Assembly (NCBI RefSeq): GCF_024586455.1
Contig: NC_065922.1
Coordinates: forward strand, 27,090,089 to 27,154,088
Source of the DNA: Bactrocera neohumeralis
Taxonomy: Eukaryota > Arthropoda > Insecta > Diptera > Tephritidae
Direction: 5' to 3'
Length of the DNA: 64,000 bases
Numbering within the stretch: position 1 is the stretch's first letter; every line of letters begins with the position of its first letter. Positions 46,061 through 58,559 of this stretch are shown piece after piece. The notes beneath the pieces are model-generated. The model ran no database searches. It saw nothing but the letters and a program-made list of their open reading frames with translations, and was not told where the DNA came from. The translations under genes and the position numbers were made by a program.

Positions 46061-47051
46061 ACAAAACAAAAGTTACTACGATCAAAATGATATAATTCAC
46101 AATATCCAAAACTGATCCGACAGTTGCCAAAGTTTCGGCTTTTTGTGGTCAAGACTAACTGAAAACCATTTGCCCATCTTAATACCCAACAGGGCTATCT
46201 ATGTTTATTGATATACTTTTCAATTGACCTTTAGTAACAGGTCGTAACTAGCAAGTAATTTAATGGATCTGAAGAATAGATCAGACAATTTAGAGCGAAA
46301 ACTATAGAAAAGTGTTTACCATATCAAAGAAGAAATTTTAATTCTTAAGCAAATAGTAAACACTATATAGAAACAAAACTATGGTTAAGATCAAACTGCT
46401 ATTTGGGACTTCTCTGAAGAAACCTAGATAAAAAAACTATATCGAAACTCTATTCTTTCCCGAGTTCAAACATTATAATCCTCATTCACAAAGCTGTATT
46501 TGAGAATAACTTCATTGTAACAAGAGTCTTTCTCAACTTTCACCTAATCAATTATAATATGAATACATTTCTAATAATTAGCAACAATTTATGACAAGGA
46601 AGAAACACACAAGGTTCTACTGACACTCTATAGAAGGGACTGTAGGGACATGATTGGAATGCCCACTGGACACAGTCTGGGGGCGACGCATATCTGCACA
46701 ATTTGACAGATCGAGAAGCAGGAAATGTCAATAGCAAAGTAACAGGGAAACAATGGAACTTCCTTTTGATCTCGCATTTGCAAGACAACGCTTCGAGAGA
46801 GACTGGAAGAGGTATTGTTAGTGAAGCAACACAACCTGTTGAAATTTGCGGCAAGGTACGTCAAGTAAACATCACTAGATGTGGTATCAAAAAGTACCAA
46901 AACTAGTCTTTAGCTTTTAGCCTACCAGACTAACCAGCCTAACCACTAAAAGTGTATGAAATTGTAACAATACTATTGCGCTATAACCACTATTCAGAAC
47001 AAGTTTGCTAATTTAAAAATATAAATAGACCTAATTACCTGATCTCAATTA
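46061..47051. other. Intergenic DNA
   Basis: No element recognised. Homology with the right end of the window may start before 47052, but the window ends there, so it cannot be tested. Confidence 0.4.
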
Positions 47052-47985
47052 TTGCAAGAGACTTATATTTATTATTGCTTTTTCGGATAATTAAAATAAG
47101 TTTAGGTTCAAACATTCTGCAGAATGGTCTGCACAGTGAAAAGTATGTCTTAAAATTATAATACGTAAATATATATTTTTTTAAAATCATGCAAAACAAT
47201 TTAAAACAAACAAATATTATTATATTTCTTTTTTCACAAAAAGGCTATCCTTTATGCAACAATCGGTCTACACGGAGACAACTGCCCCAATACAAATGGG
47301 GTATCAAACCATTAACACTCAATAAAAAAGTGATTTTCCTTAAAAGTATGTGGACATGTGGAATCTCAAGATAACATGGCTTTTTACTACCCACTCACGC
47401 ATATCTTCGTAATATGTGAATATGTATATAATGAACTTATGTACTTACATTTCACAGGAACCACTTTCCGTCGTGGCAGCTGTCTGTCTGTCTCGCATAA
47501 ACTCATACGCACCGTCGGCTAAATATTAATAAGCTAAATGCTCGATAATTGAGGAACCGTGTAATAAAAGCGGCTATAAATAAAAGAAACAAACATACAA
47601 CAACAAGTGTAATCAAAGAAGTAATAATAAAATAAGCAAATAACAGCAATAACCTTAAGCAATAACAACAACAAAATAATATCAAAGTGACTGTGTCAAA
47701 ATGCAATTATCGTAAAAGTCTGACATTAAAGCCCAAATGCATTAGAATTTACATACTTACATATATGTTTGTGTCTCTACGTATAAAGTACATGTATTCA
47801 TATACATATGTACTTATAGCCATGTGATAATTAACAGCAACAAAGTGAGTGAAGAAATTATGAAAGGACAAGTGGAGGCAAATCGGCATTACGGAATTCT
47901 CCTTGGGTCCTATGGTTACATAAAATTTACCGTTATATACTTGTATGTGCACTAAAAATTCCTTTAGGTGACTTTAAGTCAAGTA

Positions 47986-50089
47986 CAAGGTGCATTCCAA
48001 AGTAAAAGAGGACTTTTTAATCACGCCCCCTGGTGCTTCGCCATCTATATGTCGACTTCTGATGCGTCTGCTATCTTTATCGATGGCCAGTGAGAATTTC
48101 ATGACATTTCATTGATTGCAAGTGAAGTTATTGCGTTTTAAGTGTCAGTTTGTTTGTGTTATCGGTGCGAAAATGAGCTTCGAACAAAGAGCCAACATTA
48201 AATTTTGTTTTAAAATTAATAAAACTTCTACCGAAACGTTTCAATTGATGAAACAAGTTTATGGCGATGATTGCTCTTTGCCGTAGCAGAGTGCACGAGA
48301 GTGGTTTCAACGTTTTCAAAGTGGTCGTGAGGACATATAAATGACGGTCAACATGTGGGCCAATCAAAATCCGTTTTTTTATTAGTATTCATCTTAATTT
48401 ACGATCTGTCGTAAGGCAATAAGTAAATGTAATTGATTAATGTGATTCACATTGATGCATTAAGTGCAATTTTGCCTTAATATAAGGTTATTTAGTAACT
48501 GGTATTCATTAAAAGCTTAATTACGTGATGTGTATCAACATTATTACAATGTGTATTATTTATACTTAGATAGTTCTTACGATCTAATGCAGGTCCAGAG
48601 GATGAAGTCTTTTCAATCGTCGTGTGTCATCGCTGTTATCTAATAAGTTTATAGCGTACGGGTTAGGGTGCCAAATTTAATCTTGTTATGTACCTAGAAC
48701 TGTATCTTTTATTTCATCAATTACAAAGGCATTCCAAGATCCTTATGATGAATGTTTTAATGTACCAATGAGCGTTAGAGAAGTCTAAGTTTTACTGGAA
48801 CCTTTGAATTAGGTCTATGTTGGATCTACTTGCTGTACCCCAGATTTGAATGCCATAAGACCATACGGGTTTCAACATAGTTTTATAGAGAAGAATTTTG
48901 TTGTTTAAACTAAGTTTAGGGCCAAACAACTAATACATTTTTACTTTTAATTTTGAGCTGCGTTCTCTTGGCTCTAATATCTTCACACCAAGTAAGCCGT
49001 TTATCTTTGGAATTAAAACATTATTAAGACTCACGCCAGGACACTCTTCCTTCCTCAATATGATAGTTTTGTGAGTTGATTTTCAGTATTTACAGAGATG
49101 TTCCAGTTATGAAGCCAAAGATTGTATTTCATTTGCTGTGCTTGTGCAGTTTCAGCAGCTTCGCTAGCCGAGTAGGTAGATGAAAGTACAGCAGTGTCAT
49201 CTGCATAGGTGGCAACTGTTAAATTACCATTTTCCAATATTGGCATGTCTGCGGCAAAAATTGTATATAGTATTGGTCCCAAAACACTTCCTTGATTTTA
49301 ACATAGAAATGTCTTTGACTCAGATAAGATCTGGGGAAGAGGTAAAGTAGAGTAGATAGCATCTTTTTAATTTTATACAATAGGCCTAGTCCCAGACTCT
49401 GTCAAATGCCTGCTGAACATCTAGGAAAATTGCACAACAATACTTCTTCTCCTCCAAGCTACTAAGTATTGTTTCAATGCGATGACATTGTTTCGGTGCA
49501 TATGTCTGAAACCAAACTGACGATGTGGAACAATCGATTGCTTTTCCAGCTCTGGCAGTAACCTTCGAAGAAATATTCTTTCGAGTATTTTTGAAAATAT
49601 TGTCAGTAGGCTTATTGGTCTATATGAAGATAAATTCCGGCTTGTTTGGCTTTGGTATCATTATAATTTCAGCATTTCACTGCGTGGGGGAAATGGCTCA
49701 ATTTGAAGCTACTATTAATAAGCAAGACCAAAAATAAAAAGACATTTCTTGGAAAATTTTGATTGTCCAAGAGTCGATGTTACTGACCTGGAGACTCTAG
49801 AATTTTTCAAACGCGATATTTCCTTTTCTGGACCTCTGAGAGTCTTACGTTTTTGTAAGACCAAAATCACATTTTAACCTTTAACCACTCCCCGCATTTA
49901 CCTGATATTGCACATGAAAAGAAAGCATTGTGCAGACGTAGAGAGCCATTTAAAGACTGGACTGTGGACTGTGCAAAAAGCTGTATTGAAGCAGAAGGAG
50001 ACTATTTCGAATAAAATAAAAAAACCAATACTACTTTTTTTTGTACTATTTTTTTTTTTTAAGTCCTGTTTACTTTGGAACGCACCTTA
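47986..50089 (+). mobile_element. Mariner in left arm, split by a retroelement
   Basis: Left end TACAAGGTGCATTCCAAAGT with TA at 47984-47985; right end AAGTCCTGTTTACTTTGGAA followed by CGCACCTT. The transposase starts at 48173 (MSFEQRANIKFCF) with the linker MKQVYGDDC, but is interrupted after GQSKS at 48373. Mariner sequence resumes about 49858 with HILTFNH..., continues through CADVESHLKTGLWTVQKAVLKQKETIS and ends with the right terminus. The sequence lost at the junction shows that the insertion was accompanied by a deletion. The same insertion, unsplit, is in the right arm. Confidence 0.85.
48374..49857 (-). mobile_element. Jockey-clade non-LTR retrotransposon fragment
   Basis: Begins with a T7 run at 48374 (the complement of a poly-A tail) directly after the mariner word AATCCG. 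On the minus strand, from high coordinate: QFGFRHMHRNN-like, FLDVQQAFDRVWD (first catalytic block, near 49385-49420), GSVLGPILYTIFAADMPILE, YADDTAVLSSTYSA (49190-49225, catalytic YADD), HNWNISVNTENQL, CPGVSLNNVLIPKDKRLTWC, then LKPVWSYGIQIWGTA-like with shifts. These are characteristic of jockey elements. 5'-truncated and broken by frameshifts. It is absent from the right arm. Confidence 0.82.
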
Positions 50090-52595
50090 TGTGCATATGT
50101 CAGCATAAATTTGTATGTTGAAGATAAGAACAATTAACTCTCACCCCACAAATACAAGACATCACACATGAACTTGTTTGGATACTTATACTGAGACTTA
50201 ACTATTTAATAGAATAATTCAAGCAGTAAATGCATTAATGTGCATTGAAATAAAATCAGTTAGTTATTCTATGATAAACCAGACTAATAATTTTCTAAAT
50301 GAAATTGAGTTCTTGGAAATAGAAGAATGTTGGCAAAATGCAAATATGGAGAATTGAAGATATTTATAGAATATGTTTAGCGTTTGTCAGATGAACAATA
50401 AAGTGTTGAAAGGTAATCAAACGATATCTCTTATACTGATCCCCGAGCAAATAGAAGTCCGATAGGGAGTTAAATAAATAACATGCTTTAGTTTTGAGGT
50501 GTAAAAAACATCAGAAAATGTTTATAAAGGATATAGGAATACGAAGCAAAAGTTAAAAGAGTAAGTTTTAGTGCTTTGAATTAATGCTTCATAATGGCAA
50601 ATTCGGCTCCCAAATGAAAGCAAGTGACTCTTCCAAGTCTAATTTGCCTAATAAGTTTTCAAAGTCATATCAGCATTTGCGCATGGTTTCATAGTTCTCT
50701 CCGTTAACTCTCCAGACGTGCGTGGGCAGCGGGGATTACAATATCCTATAATCTCCCTCATTGTCTTGCGAAGGTAAGTTCAGCTGGTCGCCAGACCTTG
50801 AGCTGAAAGGACGCAGTGGAAGAGGCACTTTGTCCACAGCCTTTACTCTGGCGCCTTTCTACCTCTTTCACAAGAGACACTATCTATTTGTAGAGAGCTG
50901 CCGATTGCCCATATGTATTATGAGGCTTGTGAAGCCTTGACGGCACCATTTTGAAACTTTGGAGGTGACCCAGGTGTTCTTTATGAGTACCATGGAAAAT
51001 GACCGCAACTTCTACTTTTCTTCTCTCTGGGAGATGACACCATCATTCCTACTGCGTTCTTACCCAGAAAGGCTTCTCTTTCAAGTGATCTCAACCGCTT
51101 GACTGATGTTTGAGGCCTATCCCGTTCAATTGTCCCATTAGCACTTCCTTCGCTCGTCACCTTTCTGGTTCACTCTAGTCACCTCCCGACTTCTTCTCAT
51201 TAGATTTTTGTGAAAAATTCATAGTGAAAATGGATCCCACTCAGACACAATATCTGTTCCGAAAGGTCTTTAACAGTCTCTTGATTGTCTCTCAAGAAGT
51301 CAGCCAATACGTGGATTGATTTACGCCGTTAAGTGACAGTGCATTCCCGAAGCCGACCAGCTTAGAGAAGGAGTTTTATCAACCAGCATCTACCATTCCC
51401 ACGAAGTCGGGTCTAAGTAACCGGAGCGGACCCGTATTTTATCCGATCGATTGATTGTCGATTCGGCACTATTCCTCAAATTATTTGAGGAATGTGTTCT
51501 TCCGCTACAACAACAACAACCAACATCTACCACCTAATGATGACGGGGAACGTACTTTGTGGCCTGCCATGGGTTTAACTGGACGAAGACAGTTGCCCAT
51601 CAGCATAAAAGGCCGTAAAAATCTGAATATGTTTAGGAAATAAATTTTAGCAAAAAAATTGGTTAAGAAGTGATATTGTTGGCTCATTATTTCTGGAGGC
51701 AGTGTGTTGATCAATTCTCTTTGTAGTCTTTTATGAAAATTAAAAAAAAGTTCAAAGAAAAACATCCTTATAATTAACTGGTTGGAGATTATTGATTTAT
51801 TTTTTTTAAACTTTTACAAGTAGAGTGTTAGAAGGCAAGTAGTGGTCAGTCAAGCCGGAATTTGATCAATATTCAAAAAGAGCGCTGATTTACCTGCTTT
51901 CAAAGAGAAATAATCTAAATACTGGCAAATGAAACATCGAAAATTTACGAGTAATGATGAAAGAACTTCTTCAGTTACTCAACATTCTCAAATATGTGTG
52001 CTCGTGTCAATTTGCTTAAGTCACTCTCAAAGCAGTAAGGATATTTATCAACAAAATATAGTAACTTTGAAGTAAGTTCTTGGAAAGAGAAAATCTCTTG
52101 AGCGCCATAAATTAGCACACCATTTAGGCAATCAAACGGTATACTGCACGCAAAACTCGTATGTAGAAGTGTGTGGATGGCAACGACAAGACAAAACCGA
52201 CTCATCATTAACCGAATCGCAAAACGTCGGTACTTGGTGATTATTTCATTTACCAGGCTGTCAAGGCGAGGAGATTAATTTTATGGAAACTTAGGTGGGG
52301 TTTGATGGCACAGCAGAGCCACACATTCTCAGAAACTATGTATGTATGTGTATGTGTGTGCTTGATAAAATACGACCACATATGAGATTGGTCGTAAAAA
52401 TAAGCGAAACATTAGCACATCAATTTATGTGTAAATATCGGTGCGGCATTATGAATATTGGCATGTACTCATACACTGAGTGAGAGTGTATGTGTATTTG
52501 CATTAAATGTGTCATTTGAGTTCGTGTATGTGTGTGTGCAGTCGATTCACTCATTCATTCATTTAACCACTTATTGGTATGGTAACCAGGATACT
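50090..52595 (+). other. Left-arm body without recognised genes
   Basis: 50690-51430 is relatively GC-rich and conserved in both arms without a shared long frame. 51505-51530 has CTACAACAACAACAACCAAC, which resembles a jockey-like CAA tail. 51975-52208 (minus) and 59458-59670 (plus) hold the same SRFCLVVAIHT... frame, which follows simply from the duplication. Confidence 0.45.
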
Positions 52596-52858
52596 GAAGG
52601 ACTGTCGAAAATCAGCCGAGCTGGTGTGACAACACACTTACTGATATTCATATTAGGATGGCCTAAAACAAACAAAAAATTTTCATATTAAAAATAATTG
52701 AAATTTCAGTAGAAACGAAATCCAGCCGAGCTGTACATCAGCACACTAACAGATATTCATATAAGAGATTGAGACAAAAGAAATTTTTATTATAAAAATA
52801 CTTGAAAATTTCCAGGACAATCGAAAATCAACTGGGCTGGTTGGGCAACAACTTTCAC
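52596..52858 (-). repeat. Tandem ~110 bp repeat, left array (2-3 units)
   Basis: Three successive units begin near TCAGCCGAGCTGGTG (52611), CCAGCCGAGCTG (52723) and TCAACTGGGCTGG (52828), spacing about 108-110 bp, each followed by a TATTCATAT block and an A/T-rich stretch. The same unit, in the other orientation, forms the array at 58560-59100. The last unit is cut by the gap. Confidence 0.75.
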
Positions 52859-52958
52859 NNNNNNNNNNNNNNNNNNNNNNNNNNNNNNNNNNNNNNNNNN
52901 NNNNNNNNNNNNNNNNNNNNNNNNNNNNNNNNNNNNNNNNNNNNNNNNNNNNNNNNNN
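52859..52958. other. Assembly gap (100 N)
   Basis: Exactly 100 N. It lies within or next to the tandem array at the inner end of the left arm. Confidence 0.99.
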
Positions 52959-53104
52959 ATTGAATATTAAAAATTGCCAGTCACTGACTCAAATCCATAT
53001 AAATCAAAAAAGTGGAAATGGAAATGGCAAGTTAATGTAAAGCCACCACCAACTAACCGCAAATAGAGCGTTTAACAATATAATGAGCTGCTGCCGTTGC
53101 CACC
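52959..53104 (+). repeat. Gap-flanking duplicate, copy 2
   Basis: Near-identical to 14421-14553 (one substitution, 13 bp extra). Here it begins at the gap and continues into unique sequence, while the first copy has unique sequence on its left; the two could be joined into one contig. Confidence 0.85.
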
Positions 53105-55574
53105 ACTTTCATAGCCACACTAAATATTGATGCCACATTGCAGCACCACGCTGCAAGTTCCACGAAGGCGCCGCGCAACAAAAGCGTCAGCGTGTGCGGA
53201 ACTTAGAAAGAGGCCAGCAAACTATAATGCGGCAAAGTGTCGATTAATTTTTGATGTGGAAAACTTTCAATTCAGCGCCTTTCGACGCCTTTCAACAGTT
53301 GCAGCACCGTTGCGCCGCCGCATGCTGCACATTAGCCACGCAAGCAGCTGCAATTAAGTATCCTTTATGCGCGCTGTTGTTGCTGCTGGCGGTGAGTCTG
53401 CAAGTGGTCAAGTGGCAAGTTCATAATTCTACAGCAAAAACAACAACAGTAATCAGACTTCAGCTGAGCGCGTTGTTTGTGCAGCGCATTAAATGAATTT
53501 AAATGGAAACTATTTACAGTAAGCGCAAAAAGGCTGCAACCAAAAAAAGGCGAAACTCAAAACAGAAAGAACGATGAGAACGCTTGAATCGTGGGCGACG
53601 GCGAGTAATGAAAGCGATTAGAGAAACGTGCCGACATTTAATAGTTTTTCGCTGCCTTCCCTGCTGGTCTTGCAATTTTCATTGCAGCAATTCGCGTGCC
53701 ACAGCATGCAATGAGGCTAATCGGCAAAGATTTTTAGTATGCATTTCAAATTTGTGTAATCGCCGAAAATGTCTTGACGCTGTCGGTGTTCCTTGTAAGG
53801 GTGTGTCTCTTTATAATATGCAACAACCTCAGATAGCGATGAAAATTGTGTGTTTGTGTTGAATGAGATAAGAAATGGTCGCAGTCGAGGATAGTAGTCA
53901 GTTTTACATTTCTGAAAGTTTCCAAGTTTGTGAGTAACACTGTGAATGACCAATTTAATAAAGGGAAAGACAACTTTCTACACTGGTGATTTGTTAGCTG
54001 TGCTCAATTGAAAAAGTTCTCCAAGCAAGCGATAGCTAGCGAATGAATGAAACGTCTGGAGTCGACTTTTAGCATCAGAAGTTCGAAGGGTAGAAATTTC
54101 CTTTCACAAATTTTTAGATCACGTCATTGGTGTCATTTCTTCATATGAATTAACTTTGAGAAACTTAGAATATATGACAACTTCCGTAAGCTGATGAAAG
54201 CTGAGAAGAAAACATTTAGAGAAAGCTTGGAAGATAAAATAAGTGCTACTAATTCGACGATCGATGGCCTGATACTTAAAATTCCTTTATAAGACCCTTA
54301 CAAATCGACAGAGCGCTTTGAGGCTGTCACCAATTTGTTGAGACAGCTAATGTCAGTTTCGGTCATAACTTCAAGTTCGCCAAAGGCCGAGATCTGGTGG
54401 TTTCCACCTCCCCTTTCTCCTTACAACTTTGACATCTTGCATCCGACAATGTTTTTAGCCTTACCGCATGAGCGCCTATTGAACAGTATTCAGTAAAAAT
54501 CTTCTATTCTATCAATTAGACCGAAAGGTTTTTGCAGTCGCACTGGAACGGGTCGTTGATAAGTGCCTGCTAAGCGTATGTAAGGTCAATTGGTGTAGTG
54601 CTAGGAAAGACACTAATGGAGATGCAACTCGTTCCTATCCCAATGTAATGATGACGAAGCTTGATGCTGTGGGAGTGAATGCTCGCCTCCCTGAAAGAAG
54701 GTACACTTCTTAGCCGTACGTCTACTGCCAATGTAATAGCCACCACGTCCACCTGAAAAACTCTAAAGTGATTCTGTAGCTTTAAACTTAGATTGACGTA
54801 GATCTCTTTACAAAAACTCCCCATCCAATTTTCCCTCCAAGCTTCGTCCCACCTGAAAAAGTTCACTACTACTCTTTGTCGGTACGTGAGCAGAGAAAAA
54901 GTCTCCACAAGGAGCCTCTGCTTCGTAGTAATCTATGTTTTCAGGAATTTCGTTGAAGAAGTAGAGAATTTTGAAGTGTTACCAAAAATAAACGTTGGTT
55001 GTTGTTGACTATTTGAAAATCATGACTCTGATCCGAAATCCTTCATTCTTAAAAAAATATCTCAAAATATTCTATAAAATTTATAAGGATTAACATCACA
55101 AGTAGATAAAATTTATAAAAAATTTGTTGACCAATTTTTGGCAACTTTCCCGATATGTGGTTGGACTAAAGTTTTCGAAATAAACAAGAATTTAATCAGT
55201 TGAAGGTCTGCACTACACGATGAATGTATATGATCCTTCCAAACAAACTCGTATCTCACTATCGCTGTATAAGGAACGGCGATGTACAGATGGAACACAA
55301 TTCCACTCTGATTGGCCTATGCCGATCGCTTCTGTGTGATTCTTCCTTTAGATGGTTCAATTGTTGAGAGTAAATTTCCGATTCAATAGTCTGGCCGAAG
55401 AGCGCAGTTCATATTAGATGACTCCCTGCCAATCCCACCAAACACAGAAAAACCTTCCTACCTGTTAACCCTCCTGCTGGCTGTATTCGGCTATTCCTCT
55501 GTGACCGTTTGCGGTCTTTACGATGATTATTCAACAAAGAAGCTTCATTAAAATTTGTGTGAAAAGGTCTTAAA
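53105..55574. other. Spacer of the inverted duplication, host-like DNA
   Basis: 53105-53720 is GC-richer with poly-Gln/Ala-like CAGCAG and GCCGC words, as in fly gene-rich DNA, but the frames there (53127-53357, 53251-53496, 53584-53862) have no domain. 53900-55570 is AT-rich without features. Confidence 0.35.
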
Positions 55575-56400
55575 TGATATTCGTACAAATTATTCAAAAA
55601 GTTGAGAACACGTTGACGACTAACCACGTCCATTACGGCCATCAACAAAAACACGTCATTAAAAAAAAAATGGTGCTTGAGGATCGACGATTAATGCTCA
55701 GATATTTCACTGGAATAATTGGAATATGGGAAGGATCTGTCAAACCCATTTTGAAAGATTATTTGTTCCTAAGAAAAGTGAAAGCACGATTGGTTCCAAA
55801 ATCACAAAATCGAAAAACAACGTCGCATTAATGGCTGTGAAGCAATTCTTCCCGACTACCTAAATGTCATGAACCGTATTATTACAGGCGATGATCTTGA
55901 ATCTATGCTTACGATCCGATCGAATATTGTGGCAAATGTAAGCCAAAGCAAAATAAAAAAACACGTCAAAGCTTGTCAAAAATCTAGGTTTTGTTGGCAG
56001 TTTCCTTCGATTATCGTGGTGTGGTGTGCACCGAATTCCTTCCTACGGGACAAACTTTCAACAAGGAATACTATTTGAGTGTTGTGCGAGGCTATTCTTG
56101 AAAAGAGGTTTTCTCCAAATTTTCAACCATATCATGCCGCAACCACTGTATTCGCCTGATTTAGCTCCGTGTGACTTTTGGTTATTCAGCAAACTCAAAC
56201 AACCGCTCCGGGAAACCGTTTGAGGTCAATTGTGAAACGTGAAACGCCACATGCATTGAAAGCTGTTCCGGAAATTGTGTTCAACAACTGTTTCGAGTAT
56301 TCGAAAATACGTTGGCAAAACTGTATTCGAGTCAAGGGGGACTACTTTGACGGGACGACATGGATTTTGAGGAATAAATTAAGAATTTTTAAATTATGAA
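55575..56400 (+). mobile_element. Mariner transposase relic
   Basis: With frame changes the plus strand reads KARLVPKSQN (55780-55810), CEAILPDYLNVMNRIITGDDLES (55840-55910; GDD holds the first catalytic aspartate), SKIKKHVKACQKS, then MPQPLYSPDLAPCDFWLFSKLKQPLRETV (56133-56223; third catalytic region PDLAPCD) and HALKAVPEIVFNNCFEYSKIRWQNCIRVKGDYFDG (56250-56350; C-terminal tail). The second catalytic region is decayed. No terminal repeats found. Inactive. Confidence 0.75.
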
Positions 56401-57604
56401 CAAAGTTTTACTATTTTTTGCTCTTAGTAGTAACACATTTTTTTCTAATTTTTTTGACCTTTTTTTTATAAAAAACTCAGACATGAGTGTCAATATTTTA
56501 CAGGGCGAATTGGTTTTATTTTTATAACATAAATTCCATTCCTGAGCAGAATTTTCGAGTAACTGTTTATACATATGTGTACCTATATTTTCATTTTAAT
56601 TTTATTTATTTAATTCATTTTAAGAGTGATCAGTCAATTCCAATATATCCAAGGGCAATAAATGCCATTTTTTGTAATATTTTCCCAGTAGTGCATCGAA
56701 ACACTTGCAGCCAGTTCCATTTTTGCTGGAGGCCATATTTCAGCGGCTTGACGAAGCAAATCCCTAGCAATGAGTGTTTTTAATATTTATTTCATATTTT
56801 TAGAATATTGAAATTGAATATCGATAGCAGCAAACCACAGCAAACAAACAACAAATAAAGGGAATACATGAGATTGCACTAAAACACAGCAATAACACTA
56901 ACAATAGCAATAATAATAACAGTAACCGCAACAAGCGAACGGCCTCCATTGTGGCAAGGACGAATGATGCCACAATAAATATGTGAATGTGAATGTGTGC
57001 TTGTGAGGATATGTATGAATGTATGTATGTGTACTATCCGCCGTATTTCAATTAACCATCGCTGGCAGCCACCACCTTCGCAACGCAACCGCATACATAC
57101 CGACATACATTAGTTATATTATTACTACATATATAGTTGTACTTGTCATGTGGCATGGCCGCCAATTTGACGGCACTTAAAAAACCGTTATACCGAAAAG
57201 AGCAGCAGCGCCTAGCTGAGCTGAGTTGAGTCGCACTGCACGGAGTTGAGGCAAGATAAGCTGAGCGGAGCGCCGCAGGGCGGGGGGAGCCACTTGTGCC
57301 AAGGCCACACAACAGTCAACAACAACAAGAACTGCCGTTAGAGGGACTGTTTGTTGCCAAATATACGGCAGCAGTGTGGCACGCAGCACATATTTACTTG
57401 TAGTTGGCGTGTTGAAGTTGCACAGTTGCACGGTTGTATTGGCCACATTCGATTGCGGCAATTAATTGAGCTCTGTCAATGTGTTGGTGCGGCAATGCTT
57501 AGTTAATGGCGACGCAAATACTCGTTTCAACTATAATATTATTAGAAACATATGAATATTTTGACGTGTATGTACATAAATAATACAACATATATTGTAT
57601 GTAA
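56401..57604. other. Spacer DNA
   Basis: 57050-57480 is GC-rich (GAGCTGAGTTGAGT, GCCGCAGGGCGGGGGGAGCC) and has minus-strand frames without domain; a 5' exon or promoter is possible but unsupported. Confidence 0.35.
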
Positions 57605-57754
57605 TAGGGTGAGCCGAAAAATACTTTCTTTTTAATTTTTTTTTTGCTCATAAAAAGTATTCGTGGATATTGTCGCCATTAGTATTGCTGCGAAGATTGC
57701 TCTGAGGCTCAAAAGAACGGACCCGAATATGGTCACGCCGAATTTCTCTCCTCC
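57605..57754. other. Spacer with a fragment resembling the tandem unit
   Basis: TAGGGTGAGCCGAAAAATAC at 57605 resembles the complement of a tandem-unit junction (TAGGGTGGGCCAAAAAAA). See findings. Confidence 0.35.
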
Positions 57755-57985
57755 TTCTCTTCTCTTCTTCTTAATTGGCTTACGCGAAAATTTGGAACAC
57801 TGTTTCATTGAAGCTATTCTGGAGTGATGACTGTTTATATATCCGCTGATATTCGGGCGAAGTCGCTGGAGAAGAAGCACAGTAGAGAGGACTTTTTTTC
57901 ACAGAGTCCGAAGCAGGGAACGAAGGTTGTAGGCGGAGTTTCTTCCTAAATAGTAACAACTTCAAAGTTATGACTGTCAACAGTG
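57755..57985 (-). mobile_element. RTE fragment, tail plus internal block
   Basis: The tail on the minus strand is seen as CTTCTTCTTAATTGGCTTACGCG (57764-57786), and the internal block AACTTCAAAGTTATGACTGTCAACAGTG (57958-57985) complements the TVDSHNFEVV coding sequence of the 15.4 kb element. The parts in between are largely lost. Confidence 0.6.
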
Positions 57986-58559
57986 TAAGCATAGGTTTAA
58001 GTTACCAGACTTTTGTAGTGCATTTTACAGGGTGTACAAAGCCGATGAGCCAGTATCAAGTGAGATCACCTTTACCTTGCTTATATCGGAAAAAGAACGC
58101 GGCATAGAGGCAGTGCTTGATTCCCGTGTGTGTCATTTTCTGCTCTAAATCGGGTCGGTTGGACCGATGTACCAATCAGTTTGTTGACGTAGACGCGTTA
58201 GCAGACTTTATTCGACAGCCATTCAGCTGCTGCGCGACTGCGACATCTTTCTGCTCGAGAGTAGAACGTGTGAGATATACTGAGCTACTAGCCCTCAGCA
58301 AAGTTCATTTTGCAATGGTTTTAGAAATTTTGACTGGTCCTTGTCCTATAGGCATTCAGGCTGTAATTTTAAGACTCTAAAATGACGTAAAGTGTCAAAG
58401 TTCCTCGGCTCGAAGTACTTTGTCGATTTATGATGATCAACGGACCGGAGTTATATGTGGTCCATGTGATATTCCTATCGATCGCCCATTCAATCTAACC
58501 TTTCTTACATAAAAACAGTAATAAAAGTCAATATTCTTTGTTATAATACAAATTTTGAG
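57986..58559. other. Spacer DNA
   Basis: An 87-codon frame (58117-58380) has no domain. No element recognised. Confidence 0.35.

Larger units (their letters stand above)
47052..52858 (+). repeat. Left arm of large inverted duplication
   Basis: The arm matches the reverse complement of about 58560-64000 throughout. Anchors: TTGCAAGAGACTTATATTTA at 47052 against 64000; ACCGTCGGCTAAATATTAAT at 47510 against 63550; the mariner 47986-50089 against 62147-63078; GATTACAATATCCTATAATC at 50735 against about 61360; the block near 52130-52200 against 59470-59560; GTGCGGCATTATGAATATTGG at 52441 against 59225. Identity is roughly 85-95 percent with many indels. The main size difference is a jockey insertion in this arm. 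Its inner end is cut by the N gap. Confidence 0.93.

Noticed and set aside
47503..47706. 67-codon leucine-rich frame conserved at 63361-63564
   Set aside because: Conservation is explained by the inverted duplication; the sequence is TTG/TTA-rich low complexity without start context.
51975..52208. 77-codon frame with a counterpart at 59458-59670
   Set aside because: The two copies differ by a frameshift in the C-terminal part, which argues against coding constraint; shared only because the arms are duplicated.
53127..53862. Several frames in a GC-richer spacer segment
   Set aside because: Overlapping frames, none with domain or convincing splice context.
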